From Bacteroidota bacterium (lineage in GTDB: Bacteria; Bacteroidota; Bacteroidia; Flavobacteriales_F; PHOS-HE28), in NCBI GenBank assembly GCA_018266475.1, contig JAFEAI010000110.1, positions 1-32,715 of the forward strand: a stretch of 32,715 bases of DNA. The letters are read 5' to 3'. Positions 14,905-23,695 of this stretch are shown piece after piece. Position 1 is the first letter of the stretch. Each line of letters begins with the position of its first letter. The position numbers were made by a program, and so were the translations under genes. The notes under the pieces are model-generated. The model did no database searches. It was not told where the DNA came from and worked only from the letters and a program-made list of their open reading frames with translations.

Positions 14905-15258
14905 ATGACCATAGAAGTCCTGCGTGCCAAGCTGCACCGCATCACCATCACCGAGGCCGACATCCACTACATCGGCAGCATCACCCTGGACCGCGACCTG
15001 ATCGATGCGGCCGGGCTGGTGGAGGGCGAGAAGGTGCATGTGCTGAACGTGAACAACGGCAACCGCTTGGTGACGTATGTGATCCCCGGCGAGCGCGGCA
15101 CGGGGCAGGTGTGCCTCAATGGGCCTGCCGCCCTGCTGGCCAGCGTGGGCGACGTGGTGATCGTGATCGCCTATGCGCACATGACCCTGGAGGAGGCCCG
15201 CACCTTCCGGCCCTCCGTGGTATTCCCCGACGAGCGCACCAACAAGCTGCCGCAGTGA
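14905..15258 (+). CDS. panD: aspartate 1-decarboxylase
   Basis: A 117-residue pyruvoyl enzyme that makes beta-alanine from aspartate for pantothenate synthesis. It is made as a proenzyme that cleaves itself between G24 and S25; the site YIGSI is present. Also seen are the N-terminal IEVLRAKLHR strand, GERGTGQVCLNG and VVIVIAYAHM. ATG 14905 gives the standard N-terminus; a TTG two codons upstream is less likely. It directly follows panC, so two of the steps of the pathway are coupled. The stop overlaps the GTG start of the next gene. Confidence 0.95.
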   Translation: MTIEVLRAKLHRITITEADIHYIGSITLDRDLIDAAGLVEGEKVHVLNVNNGNRLVTYVIPGERGTGQVCLNGPAALLASVGDVVIVIAYAHMTLEEARTFRPSVVFPDERTNKLPQ

Positions 15259-16274
15259 AGAAAACGCTCATCGGTGTGCTGAAGGTGGGGGTGCCCCTGG
15301 CCATCGGCGTGTGGCTGGTGTTCTATTTCTACGATTCACTGGACCCCGCCCAGCGCGGGGAACTGTTCGCGGCCTTCGGCAAGGCCGACATGCGGTGGCT
15401 GGCGTTGGCCACGCTGGTGGGCTGGCTTTCGCACGTAAGCCGTTCCTGGCGCTGGCGCTACATCCTGGAACCCATAGGTTTCCGGCCCGGCTTCTGGAAC
15501 TGCTACCATGCCGTGATGGCGGGCTACTTCATGAACCTTTTTCTGCCCCGGGCCGGTGAGGCCAGCAGGGCCGTATCGCTGTACCGCACGGAGAAGGTGC
15601 CGTTCGAGCAGGGCTTCGGCACCATTTTGGCCGAACGCGCGGTGGACATGCTGATGCTGTTAGGCATTGCAGGGGCCACGGTGCTGCTGCAGTTGGAAAA
15701 GCTGGACCTTTTCAAGGAGCGCATCGCGGCTTTCAGGTCCTCCCAGGGTGCGGCGGCGGAAAGTGGTACGGCCTGGGGCGCCTGGATCGCGGCGGTGCTG
15801 GCACTGGCCGTGCTTGCCGGCGCGTACCTGCTGGTCACGCGCCCGGCACTGCGCTACCGCCTGCAGGCGGTGGCGCGCGGCTTCTCCCAGGGGCTGGGCT
15901 CGGTGTTCCGCACCAAGGAGCGGGCAGGCTTCCTGTTGCACACCCTGCTGATCTGGCTGGCCTACATCGGCATGTTCACATTGGGCTTCCATGCGCTGCC
16001 CGAAACGTCGGGCGTGCCCATGGCCGGCATCCTGGCCGGCTTTGTGGCGGGTGCCGTGGGCATTGTGCTGGTGCAGGGCGGCATCGGCGTCTACCCGGCC
16101 TTTGTGGCCCTGATCGTCAGCATGTACATGGCCGCGCCGGACGGGGGCGGATATATCCGCCCCGAGGCCCTGGCCATGGGTTGGCTGCTTTGGGCCGCGC
16201 AAACCCTGATGCTCATCGTGCTCGGCGGCGCATCCCTACTTTTACTGGCCATCAAACGGCCCGCCACGGCATGA
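15255..16274 (+). CDS. LPG_synthase_TM (UPF0104) family integral membrane protein
   Basis: A 339-residue polytopic protein with about seven or eight hydrophobic helices, of the family that includes the membrane (flippase) half of MprF. Family blocks seen: [43 protein letters not shown] and [19 protein letters not shown]. The soluble lysyl-transferase domain of MprF is absent, so aminoacylation of lipids is not expected; a lipid-transport role is possible but unproven. The GTG start overlaps the panD stop (GTGA), and the gene's own stop overlaps the next start (ATGA). It is thus embedded in the panC operon, although no metabolic link is evident. Confidence 0.85.
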   Translation: MKKTLIGVLKVGVPLAIGVWLVFYFYDSLDPAQRGELFAAFGKADMRWLALATLVGWLSHVSRSWRWRYILEPIGFRPGFWNCYHAVMAGYFMNLFLPRAGEASRAVSLYRTEKVPFEQGFGTILAERAVDMLMLLGIAGATVLLQLEKLDLFKERIAAFRSSQGAAAESGTAWGAWIAAVLALAVLAGAYLLVTRPALRYRLQAVARGFSQGLGSVFRTKERAGFLLHTLLIWLAYIGMFTLGFHALPETSGVPMAGILAGFVAGAVGIVLVQGGIGVYPAFVALIVSMYMAAPDGGGYIRPEALAMGWLLWAAQTLMLIVLGGASLLLLAIKRPATA

Positions 16275-16759
16275 CGACGCACACCCCGCACATCATCGAC
16301 CTGGTCACCGCACAGCGGCTGGTGCAGGTATGGCGCCTGAAAAGCGACCGCATCGTATTCACCAACGGCGTGTTCGACATCTTGCACCGTGGGCACGCCA
16401 CCTACCTGGAACAAGCCGCCGCCCATGGCCAGCGGTTAGTGGTGGGGCTGAACAGCGACGCCAGCGTGAAGCGGTTGGGCAAGGGCGGCGACCGCCCCTT
16501 GAACCATCAGGAGGACCGCGCCGCCGTGCTGGCGGCCCTGCGCTGCGTGGATGCCGTGGTGATCTTCGACCAGGACACGCCCATGGAGCTGATCCAGGCC
16601 CTGGGCCCGGACGTGCTGGTGAAGGGCGGCGACTGGGCGCCGGACAAGATCGTGGGCGGCGAATACGTGCGGAAATACGGTGGCGAGGTGCTCTCCCTGC
16701 CCTTGGTGGAGGGCCTCTCCACCACATCCCTGGTGCAGCGCATCCGCCATGGCGGCTAA
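16271..16759 (+). CDS. rfaE2: D-glycero-beta-D-manno-heptose 1-phosphate adenylyltransferase (RfaE2/HldE C-domain)
   Basis: A 162-residue nucleotidyltransferase that makes ADP-heptose for the LPS inner core. It has the N-terminal [13 protein letters not shown] block with the HxGH nucleotide-binding motif (39-42), [15 protein letters not shown], and the C-terminal [16 protein letters not shown] and [12 protein letters not shown]. The kinase half found in fused HldE is absent, so HldA activity must be encoded elsewhere. ATG 16271 overlaps the upstream stop by 4 bp, and the 3' end overlaps radA by 11 bp, so translation is probably coupled through this cluster. Another cytidylyltransferase-like substrate is possible but less likely. 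Confidence 0.9.
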   Translation: MTTHTPHIIDLVTAQRLVQVWRLKSDRIVFTNGVFDILHRGHATYLEQAAAHGQRLVVGLNSDASVKRLGKGGDRPLNHQEDRAAVLAALRCVDAVVIFDQDTPMELIQALGPDVLVKGGDWAPDKIVGGEYVRKYGGEVLSLPLVEGLSTTSLVQRIRHGG

Positions 16760-18128
16760 GCTGCGCACCCAGTACGTGTGCCGCAATTGCGGTGCCGTAC
16801 ACGCCCAGTGGATGGGCCAGTGCAGCACCTGCAAGGAATGGAACACCCTGGAGGAGGAGGTGCGCGACCGCGTGGAAGAGCGGCGCGGTACGCCGGCCCA
16901 CCTGCGCGACCGCGACCAGCGGCCCGTGGCCATCGCGGAGATCAGCGCGGAGGGCGGGCCGCGCATCAGCTTGGGCGACCGTGAACTGGACCGCGTGCTG
17001 GGCGGCGGCGTGGTGCCCGGGTCATTGATCCTGATCGGCGGCGATCCCGGCATCGGAAAGAGCACCCTGATGCTGCAGACCGCGCTGCACACGCCCCGGC
17101 TCTCCACCCTCTACGTAAGCGGGGAGGAAAGCGCCCAGCAGGTGAAGATGCGCGCCGACCGCCTGGACGCGGAGGGCGGCACCGCCAACGGTGCCAAGTG
17201 CTTCGTGCTCACCGAAACGAACACGCAAAACATCTTCAAGCAAATACACGAGCTGCAGCCCGGGCTGGTGATCGTGGACAGCGTGCAGACCCTGCACACG
17301 GCCGTGCTGGACGGCAGCCCCGGCACCGTGGGCCAGGTGCGCGAATGCACGGGCGAGCTCATGCGCTATGCCAAGGCCACCGGCATCCCGGTGGTGCTTA
17401 TCGGCCACATCACCAAGGACGGGGCCATTGCCGGACCCAAGGTGCTGGAGCACATGGTGGACTGCGTGCTGCAGTTCGAGGGCGACCGCGACCACGCCTA
17501 CCGCCTGCTGCGGCCCTTGAAGAACCGCTTCGGCAGCACCAACGAACTGGGCATTTACGAAATGCGCGGCAGCGGCCTGGCCATTGTGGAGGACCCCAGC
17601 CAAGTGCTCCTTGGCGACCGGGGGCCGCGCCCCAGCGGCGTGTGCGTGGCCGCCGCCCTGGAAGGCATGCGCCCGCTGCTGATCGAAGTGCAGGCCCTGG
17701 TGAGCTCAGCCGTGTACGGCACCCCGCAGCGCAGCGCCACCGGCTACGACCTGCGGCGCATGAACATGCTGCTGGCCGTGCTGGAAAAGCGCTGCGGGTT
17801 CCGCCTGGGGCAGAAGGACGTGTTCCTCAACCTGGCCGGCGGTTTCCGCGTGGAAGAACCCGCCATGGACCTGGCCGTTGCCTGCGCCGTGCTCAGCAGC
17901 AATGCGGACATCCCCCTGCCCATGGACTGCTGCTTCGCGGGCGAGGTGGGCCTCACCGGCGAAGTGCGCCCGGTAACGCGCACCGAACAACGCATCTCCG
18001 AGGCCGCCAAGCTGGGCTTTGAGCGCATTTACGTGCCCAAGGGCACCAAGGGCCTTCCTCCGCGCAGCGCCATTGAGGTAGTGCCTGTGGCGCGCTTGGA
18101 CGAGCTGGTGGCCCTGCTCTTCGGCTGA
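16749..18128 (+). CDS. radA: DNA repair protein RadA/Sms
   Basis: A 459-residue RecA-like ATPase that helps process branched recombination intermediates. The N-terminal zinc finger has C11, C14, C25 and C28. Walker A GDPGIGKS lies at about 98-105. The RadA-specific KNRFG motif is at 258-262 in [17 protein letters not shown]. The C-terminal Lon-protease-like domain (about 290-459) contains [15 protein letters not shown] and ends [16 protein letters not shown] 16749 begins [11 protein letters not shown] just before the finger. It is the last gene of the panC operon and converges on atpG; the 88-bp gap shows no clear terminator. Confidence 0.96.
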   Translation: MAAKLRTQYVCRNCGAVHAQWMGQCSTCKEWNTLEEEVRDRVEERRGTPAHLRDRDQRPVAIAEISAEGGPRISLGDRELDRVLGGGVVPGSLILIGGDPGIGKSTLMLQTALHTPRLSTLYVSGEESAQQVKMRADRLDAEGGTANGAKCFVLTETNTQNIFKQIHELQPGLVIVDSVQTLHTAVLDGSPGTVGQVRECTGELMRYAKATGIPVVLIGHITKDGAIAGPKVLEHMVDCVLQFEGDRDHAYRLLRPLKNRFGSTNELGIYEMRGSGLAIVEDPSQVLLGDRGPRPSGVCVAAALEGMRPLLIEVQALVSSAVYGTPQRSATGYDLRRMNMLLAVLEKRCGFRLGQKDVFLNLAGGFRVEEPAMDLAVACAVLSSNADIPLPMDCCFAGEVGLTGEVRPVTRTEQRISEAAKLGFERIYVPKGTKGLPPRSAIEVVPVARLDELVALLFG

Positions 18129-18216
18129 GCGCGGGACGGCACGGGTGCAAAAGGTCGGCGTTGAAGCGCCCAGGTGGGGCGATCCCCAGGCGGATGGATG
18201 CCGGCAATGGCCGCGA

Positions 18217-19095
18217 TCAGCCCTTGAGGGCTTCCGCCCCGCCCACGATCTCCAGGATCTCGCCGGTGATGGCGGCCTGGCGGGCCTTGTTGTAGGAGAG
18301 CTTCAGCTCCTTGAGCAGCGAATCGGCGTTGTCCGTGGCCTTGTGCATGGCGGTCATGCGGGCACCGTGCTCCGCGGCATGGCTGTCCAGCAGCGCCTTG
18401 TAGAACTGGATCTTCAGGCTCTTGGGCACGATCTCCTCCACGATGGTCTGCCGGTTTGGCTCCATGATGTGGTCCGCCTTTGCCGTGGCGCCTTCCGGGG
18501 CCGCGGGCGGCTCAATGGGCAGGAACCGCTCCTCGGTGATCACCTGCGTGGCCGCGTTCTTGAAGCGGTTGTAGAAGAGCACCACACGGTCATATTCACC
18601 GGCGGCGTACTTGGCCATGATGGCCTCGGCCACGGGGGCGGCCTTGTCGAAGGAAAGGCCGTCGAACAGCGTGGCGAGGTCCTCGGGGAATCCTTTGGCG
18701 TGCCAGCGTGAACGGCGGTACAGGTCGGCGGCCTTTTTGCCCACGGACAGGATGTGTACCTGTTCGCCCTTGGCCTCGGCGGCCTTCACGGCCTTTGCCA
18801 CCTGGCGGAACACTTGCGCGTTGAAGGCGCCCGCAAGGCCCCGGTTGCTCACAATGGCCACAAAGAGGACGTTCTTCACCTCCCGCTGCTGGGCGTATTT
18901 GTTCTCGCCTCCGTCCAGGGAAGCGCTCACGTTGCTCAGCAGGGTGCCCAGCTTTTCGGCGTAGGGCCGCATGCGGATGATGGCATCCTGCGCGCGGCGC
19001 AGCTTGGCCGCGCTCACCATCTTCATGGCCGCAGTGATCTGCTTGGTGCTGTTCACCGAAACGATCCGGTTGCGGACTTCCTTGAGGCTGGCCAT
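18217..19095 (-). CDS. atpG: F1 ATP synthase gamma subunit
   Basis: The central rotor shaft of F1, coupling proton flow through the c-ring to catalysis in the alpha/beta hexamer. Length is 292 residues. The N-terminal helix reads MASLKEVRNRIVSVNSTKQITAAMKMVSAAKLRRA, listed here by its blocks KEVRNRI and KQITAAMKMV; the C-terminal helix has SLLKELKLSYNKARQAAIT and ends EIVGGAEAL, all diagnostic. Last gene of the atp cluster here; atpD and atpC do not follow. It is separated from atpA by a 76-bp gap that carries a large imperfect inverted repeat. Confidence 0.96.
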   Translation of the reverse strand: MASLKEVRNRIVSVNSTKQITAAMKMVSAAKLRRAQDAIIRMRPYAEKLGTLLSNVSASLDGGENKYAQQREVKNVLFVAIVSNRGLAGAFNAQVFRQVAKAVKAAEAKGEQVHILSVGKKAADLYRRSRWHAKGFPEDLATLFDGLSFDKAAPVAEAIMAKYAAGEYDRVVLFYNRFKNAATQVITEERFLPIEPPAAPEGATAKADHIMEPNRQTIVEEIVPKSLKIQFYKALLDSHAAEHGARMTAMHKATDNADSLLKELKLSYNKARQAAITGEILEIVGGAEALKG

Positions 19096-19110
19096 TTGGA
19101 ATCAGTTGTC

Positions 19111-19165
19111 GGTTTTCAGTTTACAGTTGTTAGCGCAGTGCCCTGACAACCGGCAACTGAAAACT
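19111..19165. repeat. imperfect inverted repeat between atpA and atpG
   Basis: Arms 19111-19133 and 19143-19165 pair over 23 positions, with 18 Watson-Crick pairs, 2 wobble pairs and 3 mismatches, around a 9-nt loop. The arms are made of CAGTTG/CGGTT-type words (TTTTCAGTT against AACTGAAAA). The sequence is AT-richer than its surroundings and fills most of the atpA-atpG gap. No T-run follows in the direction of transcription, so it looks like an mRNA processing or stability hairpin, or a dispersed palindromic repeat, rather than a terminator. Confidence 0.8.
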
Positions 19166-19171
19166 CGGAAC

Positions 19172-20752
19172 TCAATTAGCGAAGTTCTTGGCAAGGTCTG
19201 CGGCCACCTTTTCCAGCACGGCGGTGATCTGGTTGTTGTACTCCCCGCCCTTGAGGGCGGCGAGGGTGTCGGCGTGCGCGTTGCGCATCATGGTGAGGAA
19301 CTGCTCCTCGAACTGGCGCACCTTGGCCACGGGCACCTTGCCGAGCAGGCCCTTGGTGCCGAGGTGGATGATGGCGATCTGCTCCTCCACGCGCATGGGG
19401 CTGTTCTGGCCTTGCTTGAGGATCTCCACGTTGCGCGCGCCCTTGTCCAGCACCGCCTTGGTGGCGGCGTCCAGGTCGGATCCGAACTTGCTGAAGGCCT
19501 CCAGTTCACGGTATTGGGCCTGGTCCAGCTTCAGGGTGCCGGCCACCTTTTTCATGGATTTGATCTGCGCGTTGCCGCCCACGCGGCTCACGCTGATGCC
19601 CACGTTGATGGCGGGGCGCACGCCGCTGAGGAAGAGGTTGCTCTCCAGGAAGATCTGCCCGTCGGTGATGGAGATCACGTTGGTGGGGATGTAGGCGGAC
19701 ACGTCGCCGGCCTGGGTTTCGATGATCGGCAGCGCGGTGAGCGAACCCCCGCCCTTCACCATGCCCTTGAGGCTTTCAGGCTGGTCGTTCATCTGTGCGG
19801 CGATGGTGTCATCCTCCACGATCTTGGCGGCGCGCTCCAGCAGGCGGCTGTGCAGGTAGAACACGTCGCCGGGGTAGGCCTCGCGGCCGGGCGGGCGGCG
19901 CAGCAGCAGCGATACCTCGCGGTAGGCCACGGCCTGCTTGGAAAGGTCGTCGTACACGATGAGGGCGGGACGGCCGGTATCGCGGAAGAATTCGCCCACG
20001 GCGGCCCCGGTGAAGGGAGCGTAGAACTGCATGGGTGCCGGGTCGCTGGCGTTGGCTGCCACCACGGTGGTGTAGGCCATGGCGCCGGCCTCCTCCAGCA
20101 CCTTCACGGTGCCGGCCACGGTGCTGCCCTTTTGGCCCACGGCCACATAGATGCAGTACACGGGTTTGCCCGCGTCATAAAACTCCTTCTGGTTGATGAT
20201 GGTGTCGATGGCCACCGTGCTCTTGCCGGTCTGGCGGTCGCCGATGATAAGCTCGCGCTGGCCGCGCCCCACGGGGATCATGGCATCGATGGCCTTGATG
20301 CCGGTTTGCAGGGGTTCCTTCACGGGCTGGCGGAAAATGACGCCCGGGGCCTTGCGCTCAATGGGCATTTCATAGGTTTTGCCCTGCACGGGGCCCTTGC
20401 CGTCGATGGGTTCGCCCAGGGTGTTCACCACGCGGCCCACCAGTCCTTCGCCCACTTGCACGCTGGCGATGCGCTTGGTGCGCTTCACGGTGTCGCCCTC
20501 CTTGATGCCCACGCTGGGGCCCAGGAGCACCACGCCCACGTTGTCCTCCTCGAGGTTGAGCACGATGCCGCGCAGGCCGCTGGCGAACTCCACGAGCTCA
20601 CCGCTCTGCACGCTGTTCAGGCCGTAGATGCGGGCGATGCCGTCGCCGATCTGCAGCACGGTGCCCACTTCCTCCAGCTCTGCGGCCGTGCGCAGGCCGG
20701 CGAGTTCTTCCTTGAGGATCGCCGAAACTTCGGCGGGTTTGATCTGTGCCAT
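19172..20752 (-). CDS. atpA: F1 ATP synthase alpha subunit
   Basis: A 526-residue non-catalytic nucleotide-binding subunit of the F1 hexamer. It has the Walker A sequence GDRQTGKS at about residues 171-178, [21 protein letters not shown], and the alpha signature region [23 protein letters not shown]. The N-terminal beta-barrel segment contains [14 protein letters not shown]. Start ATG 20752 lies 12 bp after the atpH stop. Full length with no lesions. The catalytic beta partner is not encoded in the window. Confidence 0.97.
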   Translation of the reverse strand: MAQIKPAEVSAILKEELAGLRTAAELEEVGTVLQIGDGIARIYGLNSVQSGELVEFASGLRGIVLNLEEDNVGVVLLGPSVGIKEGDTVKRTKRIASVQVGEGLVGRVVNTLGEPIDGKGPVQGKTYEMPIERKAPGVIFRQPVKEPLQTGIKAIDAMIPVGRGQRELIIGDRQTGKSTVAIDTIINQKEFYDAGKPVYCIYVAVGQKGSTVAGTVKVLEEAGAMAYTTVVAANASDPAPMQFYAPFTGAAVGEFFRDTGRPALIVYDDLSKQAVAYREVSLLLRRPPGREAYPGDVFYLHSRLLERAAKIVEDDTIAAQMNDQPESLKGMVKGGGSLTALPIIETQAGDVSAYIPTNVISITDGQIFLESNLFLSGVRPAINVGISVSRVGGNAQIKSMKKVAGTLKLDQAQYRELEAFSKFGSDLDAATKAVLDKGARNVEILKQGQNSPMRVEEQIAIIHLGTKGLLGKVPVAKVRQFEEQFLTMMRNAHADTLAALKGGEYNNQITAVLEKVAADLAKNFAN

Positions 20753-20764
20753 GAGGGGATCTTT

Positions 20765-21325
20765 TTAGATCTCGGGGATGTAGGGATTCTCTGAAAACTT
20801 GCGGCGCAGGTCGCCAAGGCGGCGGGCCACGCTGCCGTCGATCTGCTCGTCGCCCACGCGGATCACCGCGCCGCCGATCAGTTCGGGCTCCACGGATTCC
20901 TGCAGGTCGATGGATTTGCCCGGGTAGCGCTGCTGCACCAGTTCGCGCACGCGGATGCGGGCTTCTTCGCTCAGCGGTGCGGCGCTGCGCACCTCGGCCA
21001 TGAGGATTCCCTTGGCCTGGCGGTAGACGTCCTGGAAGGCCTGCGCGATCTCCTCGAGCATGCCTTCGCGGCCTTTGCGCACCAGGATGTTGATGAAGCG
21101 CTCGGAAATGCGGCCGATCTGCCCGCCGAAGATGCGGCCCAGCACCTTTAGCTTGCTGTCGCCCTTGATCACCGGGCTCAGCAGCATCACGCGCAGGTCG
21201 CGGCTGTTGGCGCAGGTGGTGGCCACCAGGTGCAGGTCGTCGCGCACGGCGTCCACCTCGCCATGCTCCTGTGCAAGCTGCATCAGGGAGCGGGCGTAGC
21301 GGTAGGCAACGGGTGAGATGTTCAT
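20765..21325 (-). CDS. atpH: F1 ATP synthase delta subunit
   Basis: A 186-residue peripheral-stalk subunit that ties the top of the alpha/beta hexamer to the b subunits. It begins ISPVAYRYARSLMQLAQEHG, the usual helical N-terminus, and contains KLKVLGRIFGG, then a C-terminal strand region with LIGGAVIRVGDEQIDGSVARRL, the strongest family signature. Start ATG 21325 overlaps the atpF stop by 4 bp (ATGA), and atpA follows after 12 bp, in the standard order b-delta-alpha. Confidence 0.94.
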   Translation of the reverse strand: MNISPVAYRYARSLMQLAQEHGEVDAVRDDLHLVATTCANSRDLRVMLLSPVIKGDSKLKVLGRIFGGQIGRISERFINILVRKGREGMLEEIAQAFQDVYRQAKGILMAEVRSAAPLSEEARIRVRELVQQRYPGKSIDLQESVEPELIGGAVIRVGDEQIDGSVARRLGDLRRKFSENPYIPEI

Positions 21326-21831
21326 GAAAGGCGGAGGTCGCTTTCCTTCAACACCTTTTGGAGCAGGGCTTCCTGCGCGTGCTTGTCCCCGAGCTTTTCG
21401 CGGAGGATGCGCTCGGCCACCTGGATGCTGAGTTCACCGAGCTGGTTCTTCATGTCGGTGATGGCGGCGTTCTTCTCGTTGCGGATGTCCTCGCGGGCAC
21501 GGGCCAGCAGGGCATCGGCCTCGGCCTTTGCGCGGTCCTTGGCCTGGGCCACCTCGCGGTCGCGGATCTCGCGGGCCTCCTTCATCATCTGGTCGCGCTC
21601 GGCGCGGGCTTCGCGGAGCAGTTCCTCGTTGCCGGCCTTCATGGCGGCCACTTCCTCGCGGGCCTTCTTGGCTTCGCCGATGGCGTCCTCAATGGATTTC
21701 TCGCGGTCGCGCAGGGCGCCCATGATGGGCTTCCAGGCGAACTTGGTGAGCAGGAAGAAGGCGATCCCGAAGGAGAGGGTCATCCAGAAGATGAGCCCGA
21801 ACGCGGGTTCTACGAGGCTTGCGAGGAGCAT
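21322..21831 (-). CDS. atpF: F0 ATP synthase b subunit
   Basis: A 169-residue peripheral stalk with one N-terminal membrane helix (GLIFWMTLSFGIAFFLLT, about 12-29), the conserved KFAWKPI just after it, and a long charged coiled coil to the C-terminus (REKSIEDAIGEAKKAREE and following), ending in KVLKESDLRLS. ATG 21831 (MLLASLVEPAFG) was preferred to a TTG ten codons upstream because the latter would place part of a GC-rich hairpin region inside the gene. Only one b-type gene is seen, implying a b2 homodimer. A 64-bp gap with two inverted repeats separates it from atpE. Confidence 0.94.
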   Translation of the reverse strand: MLLASLVEPAFGLIFWMTLSFGIAFFLLTKFAWKPIMGALRDREKSIEDAIGEAKKAREEVAAMKAGNEELLREARAERDQMMKEAREIRDREVAQAKDRAKAEADALLARAREDIRNEKNAAITDMKNQLGELSIQVAERILREKLGDKHAQEALLQKVLKESDLRLS

Positions 21832-21858
21832 GTGGTCGCTATTGGAACGAGGGTTGAA

Positions 21859-21886
21859 CAAGGACGGTCCTTGCCGGCGGGGCCGG
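21859..21886. repeat. two adjacent inverted repeats between atpE and atpF
   Basis: CAAGGAC-G-GTCCTTG (21859-21873) and CCGGC-GGG-GCCGG (21874-21886) lie end to end in the 64-bp gap. Both can form short, very stable stems on the transcript between the c- and b-subunit genes. There is no T-run, so they do not look like a full terminator. Confidence 0.6.
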
Positions 21887-21895
21887 TGGCGCGTC

Positions 21896-22138
21896 TTACT
21901 TCAGCACCACCAGCAGGCCCACCACCATGGCGAAGAAGGCAGCGCCTTCCACCAGTGCCGCGGTGAGGATCATGTTGGCGCGCAGGTCGTTCATGGCTTC
22001 CGGCTGGCGGGCCATTGCTTGCACGGCGTCACCGCCGATGCGGCCGATGCCGAGGCCGGCGCCCACGGCTGCCAGGCCTGCGCCGATGGCTGCAAAACCG
22101 TAACCGGAGCCGATGTCGAGAAGAGCTGAGAGGAACAT
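21896..22138 (-). CDS. atpE: F0 ATP synthase c subunit
   Basis: An 80-residue two-helix proteolipid forming the rotor ring. Helix 1 carries the Gly-rich GAGLAAVGAGLGIGRIGG; the polar loop is ARQPEA (about 43-48); helix 2 contains the ion-carrying carboxylate E64 in ALVEGAAFFAMVVG. The residues around E64 and helix 1 lack the Gln/Ser/Thr set of sodium-type rings, so proton use is inferred. It begins with MFLSALLDIG at ATG 22138, 11 bp after atpB. The gap to atpF has hairpins that might allow separate control of c-subunit output. Confidence 0.96.
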   Translation of the reverse strand: MFLSALLDIGSGYGFAAIGAGLAAVGAGLGIGRIGGDAVQAMARQPEAMNDLRANMILTAALVEGAAFFAMVVGLLVVLK

Positions 22139-22149
22139 GCTTAGGGTGT

Positions 22150-23247
22150 TTAAACGAGTGATTCTTGGTGTTCGTGGGATTCTTCAACGGCGGCACCGAT
22201 GTACAGTGCGGCCAGGAAGGTGAAGACGTAGGCCTGGATGAAGGCCACGAGAAGCTCCAGGAAGAACATGAATACGGTGAACATCAGGCTGACCACCGAA
22301 ACGCCGTAGCCCACTGCGGCGCTGGTGGCGCCGAACACGAAGATGAGGCTGAAGAAGCTAAGGCCGATGATGTGGCCGGCGGCCAGGTTGGCGAACAGCC
22401 GGATCATAAGCACGAAGGGCTTGAGGAACATCCCCAGGATCTCCACCGGGGTGAGGATGAGGAGCACCCAGGCGGGCACGCCGGGCATGGCGAAGATGTG
22501 CCGCCAGTAATGGCCGTTGCCGTTGAAGGCCACGATGAAGAGCACGATCACCGCCAGGGTGAAGGTGATGGCGATATTGCCCGTGAGGGTGGCACCGCCA
22601 GGGAAGAAGGGAATCAGCCCCAGCAGGTTCATGAAGAGGATGATGAAGAAGGTGGTGAGCAGGTACGGCATGAAGCGCTCGTACTTCTTCTCGCCGATGG
22701 CGCCCTTGGCCACGTCGTCGCGCACAAAGAGGATCACCGGCTCCAGGAGCGACTGCAGGCCCTTGGGGGCTTGCCCCTCCCGTTGCTTGTAGCGCTTGGC
22801 CACGGCGGGGAAGATCAGCAGCATCAGCACGGTGACCAGCAGGATGGAGAACACGTTCTTGGTGATGGAGATATCCCAGATGTGCTTGGAGGCGGCTTCA
22901 TCGATGGCGCCGTTGGCGTCCACGGCCACCACCTTGCCATCATGGAGCATGTAGCCGTTGTAAGCGGCATGGCCGTGCTCAAAGCGGGCACTGCTGAATA
23001 CGCTCAGGCCGCGCTGCGTATCATACAGGATGATGGGCAGGGGGATGGAGAATTCACCTGCGATGTGCCAGCCGTGCTCGTCGGCGATGTGGCCCATGAT
23101 GAGCTCGCCGGCGTTGAACTCGGCCTTTTCCTCGGACCCCGGATGGCCGTCCTGCATCGCCGGTGCGTGTTCCGCAACGGCATCATGCTGTGCGGAAGCC
23201 CAGCCGGCAAGGGCCAGGGCAAGTGAGAGGAAAACCGCGCGTAGCAA
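22150..23247 (-). CDS. atpB: F0 ATP synthase a subunit with exported N-terminal extension
   Basis: The 365-residue proton-channel subunit. The conserved half (about 125-365) has five or six membrane helices, including the essential arginine in LMIRLFANLAAGH and a final AFIQAYVFTFLAALYIG. Before it lies a signal peptide (about 1-20, ending WASA-Q) and a region of about 100 residues, rich in His, Glu and Asp, predicted to be periplasmic. This is much longer than the E. coli protein (271) but typical of Bacteroidota. The only start that keeps the signal is TTG at 23247; an internal ATG would remove it. A -7 element lies about 47 bp upstream. Confidence 0.94.
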   Translation of the reverse strand: MLRAVFLSLALALAGWASAQHDAVAEHAPAMQDGHPGSEEKAEFNAGELIMGHIADEHGWHIAGEFSIPLPIILYDTQRGLSVFSSARFEHGHAAYNGYMLHDGKVVAVDANGAIDEAASKHIWDISITKNVFSILLVTVLMLLIFPAVAKRYKQREGQAPKGLQSLLEPVILFVRDDVAKGAIGEKKYERFMPYLLTTFFIILFMNLLGLIPFFPGGATLTGNIAITFTLAVIVLFIVAFNGNGHYWRHIFAMPGVPAWVLLILTPVEILGMFLKPFVLMIRLFANLAAGHIIGLSFFSLIFVFGATSAAVGYGVSVVSLMFTVFMFFLELLVAFIQAYVFTFLAALYIGAAVEESHEHQESLV

Positions 23248-23293
23248 GGCTTTGGGGTGTTTTTGGAGGGTGGTGCCCTCCGCTTAGCGGGCG

Positions 23294-23301
23294 CAAATGT
23301 A
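23294..23301 (-). promoter_or_regulatory. -7 promoter element upstream of atpB
   Basis: Minus-strand TACATTTG, an exact TAnnTTTG match, in the 220-bp gap between atpZ and atpB. A 13-bp string, GGGCGCAAATGTA on the plus strand, is shared with the lipoprotein promoter at 8730-8737. No TTG is seen at the expected -33 distance. It could drive atpBEFHAG apart from the bactofilin genes. The rest of the gap holds nothing I recognise. Confidence 0.55.
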
Positions 23302-23467
23302 GCCCATGGCGGCCAATGCCGAACGCGCGGTGCCGGGTTGCCTGGCTAAAATGCGGTGAACCCTGCACGGAGCAAGGGCCGGAGCAGTGTTTCAGCTTCG
23401 GCCGGAAATTTCCGCGGCCGCGCAACAGGTGTCCGGTGGTCCGTTGGGTGGATGGCGGAGCTGCGGG

Positions 23468-23695
23468 TCATCGGGGCCGGGTTTCCTTGAACAGGATGTA
23501 GAGGGCCACGGCCACGCCGCCCAGCGCGCCCAGCAGGGTAAAGAGCGGGAATTTCCAAGCGAGGCGCCTGTCCGTCCACCAGCCCCCGTACGCGCCAAGG
23601 CCGATGATGGCGGCCATTTGGAAGCCGATGCCGCTGAGGCGCATGTAGGTGTTGGCGCCCTTGCGCAGGCGGTTTCCGCCCGGCCCGGTGCTCAT
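23468..23695 (-). CDS. AtpZ/AtpI family protein (F0F1 ATPase gene 1)
   Basis: A 75-residue protein with two membrane helices (about 23-41 and 50-68) and a short charged ending (ETRPR). The pattern YMRLSGIGFQMAAIIGLGAYGGWWTD then FPLFTLLGALGGVAVALYILF fits the small AtpZ/AtpI family encoded at the head of atp operons and linked to c-ring assembly or Mg2+ handling; the residues are given here only as helix boundaries. ATG 23695 overlaps the upstream stop (ATGA). It lies 220 bp before atpB. Confidence 0.82.
   Translation of the reverse strand: MSTGPGGNRLRKGANTYMRLSGIGFQMAAIIGLGAYGGWWTDRRLAWKFPLFTLLGALGGVAVALYILFKETRPR

Noticed and set aside
15255-16274. Full MprF lysyl-phosphatidylglycerol synthase
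   Set aside because: Only the membrane domain is present; the cytosolic aminoacyl-transferase domain is absent, so the lipid-aminoacylation label would mislead.
18129-18216. Terminator between convergent radA and atpG
   Set aside because: Only a weak CGCCC/GGGCG pairing near 18166-18181 with no T-run on either strand.
18971-20794. 607-codon plus-strand open frame opposite atpA/atpG
   Set aside because: Antisense to certain atp genes, very rich in His/Gly/Ala/Val/Leu as expected from reading high-GC codons on the wrong strand.
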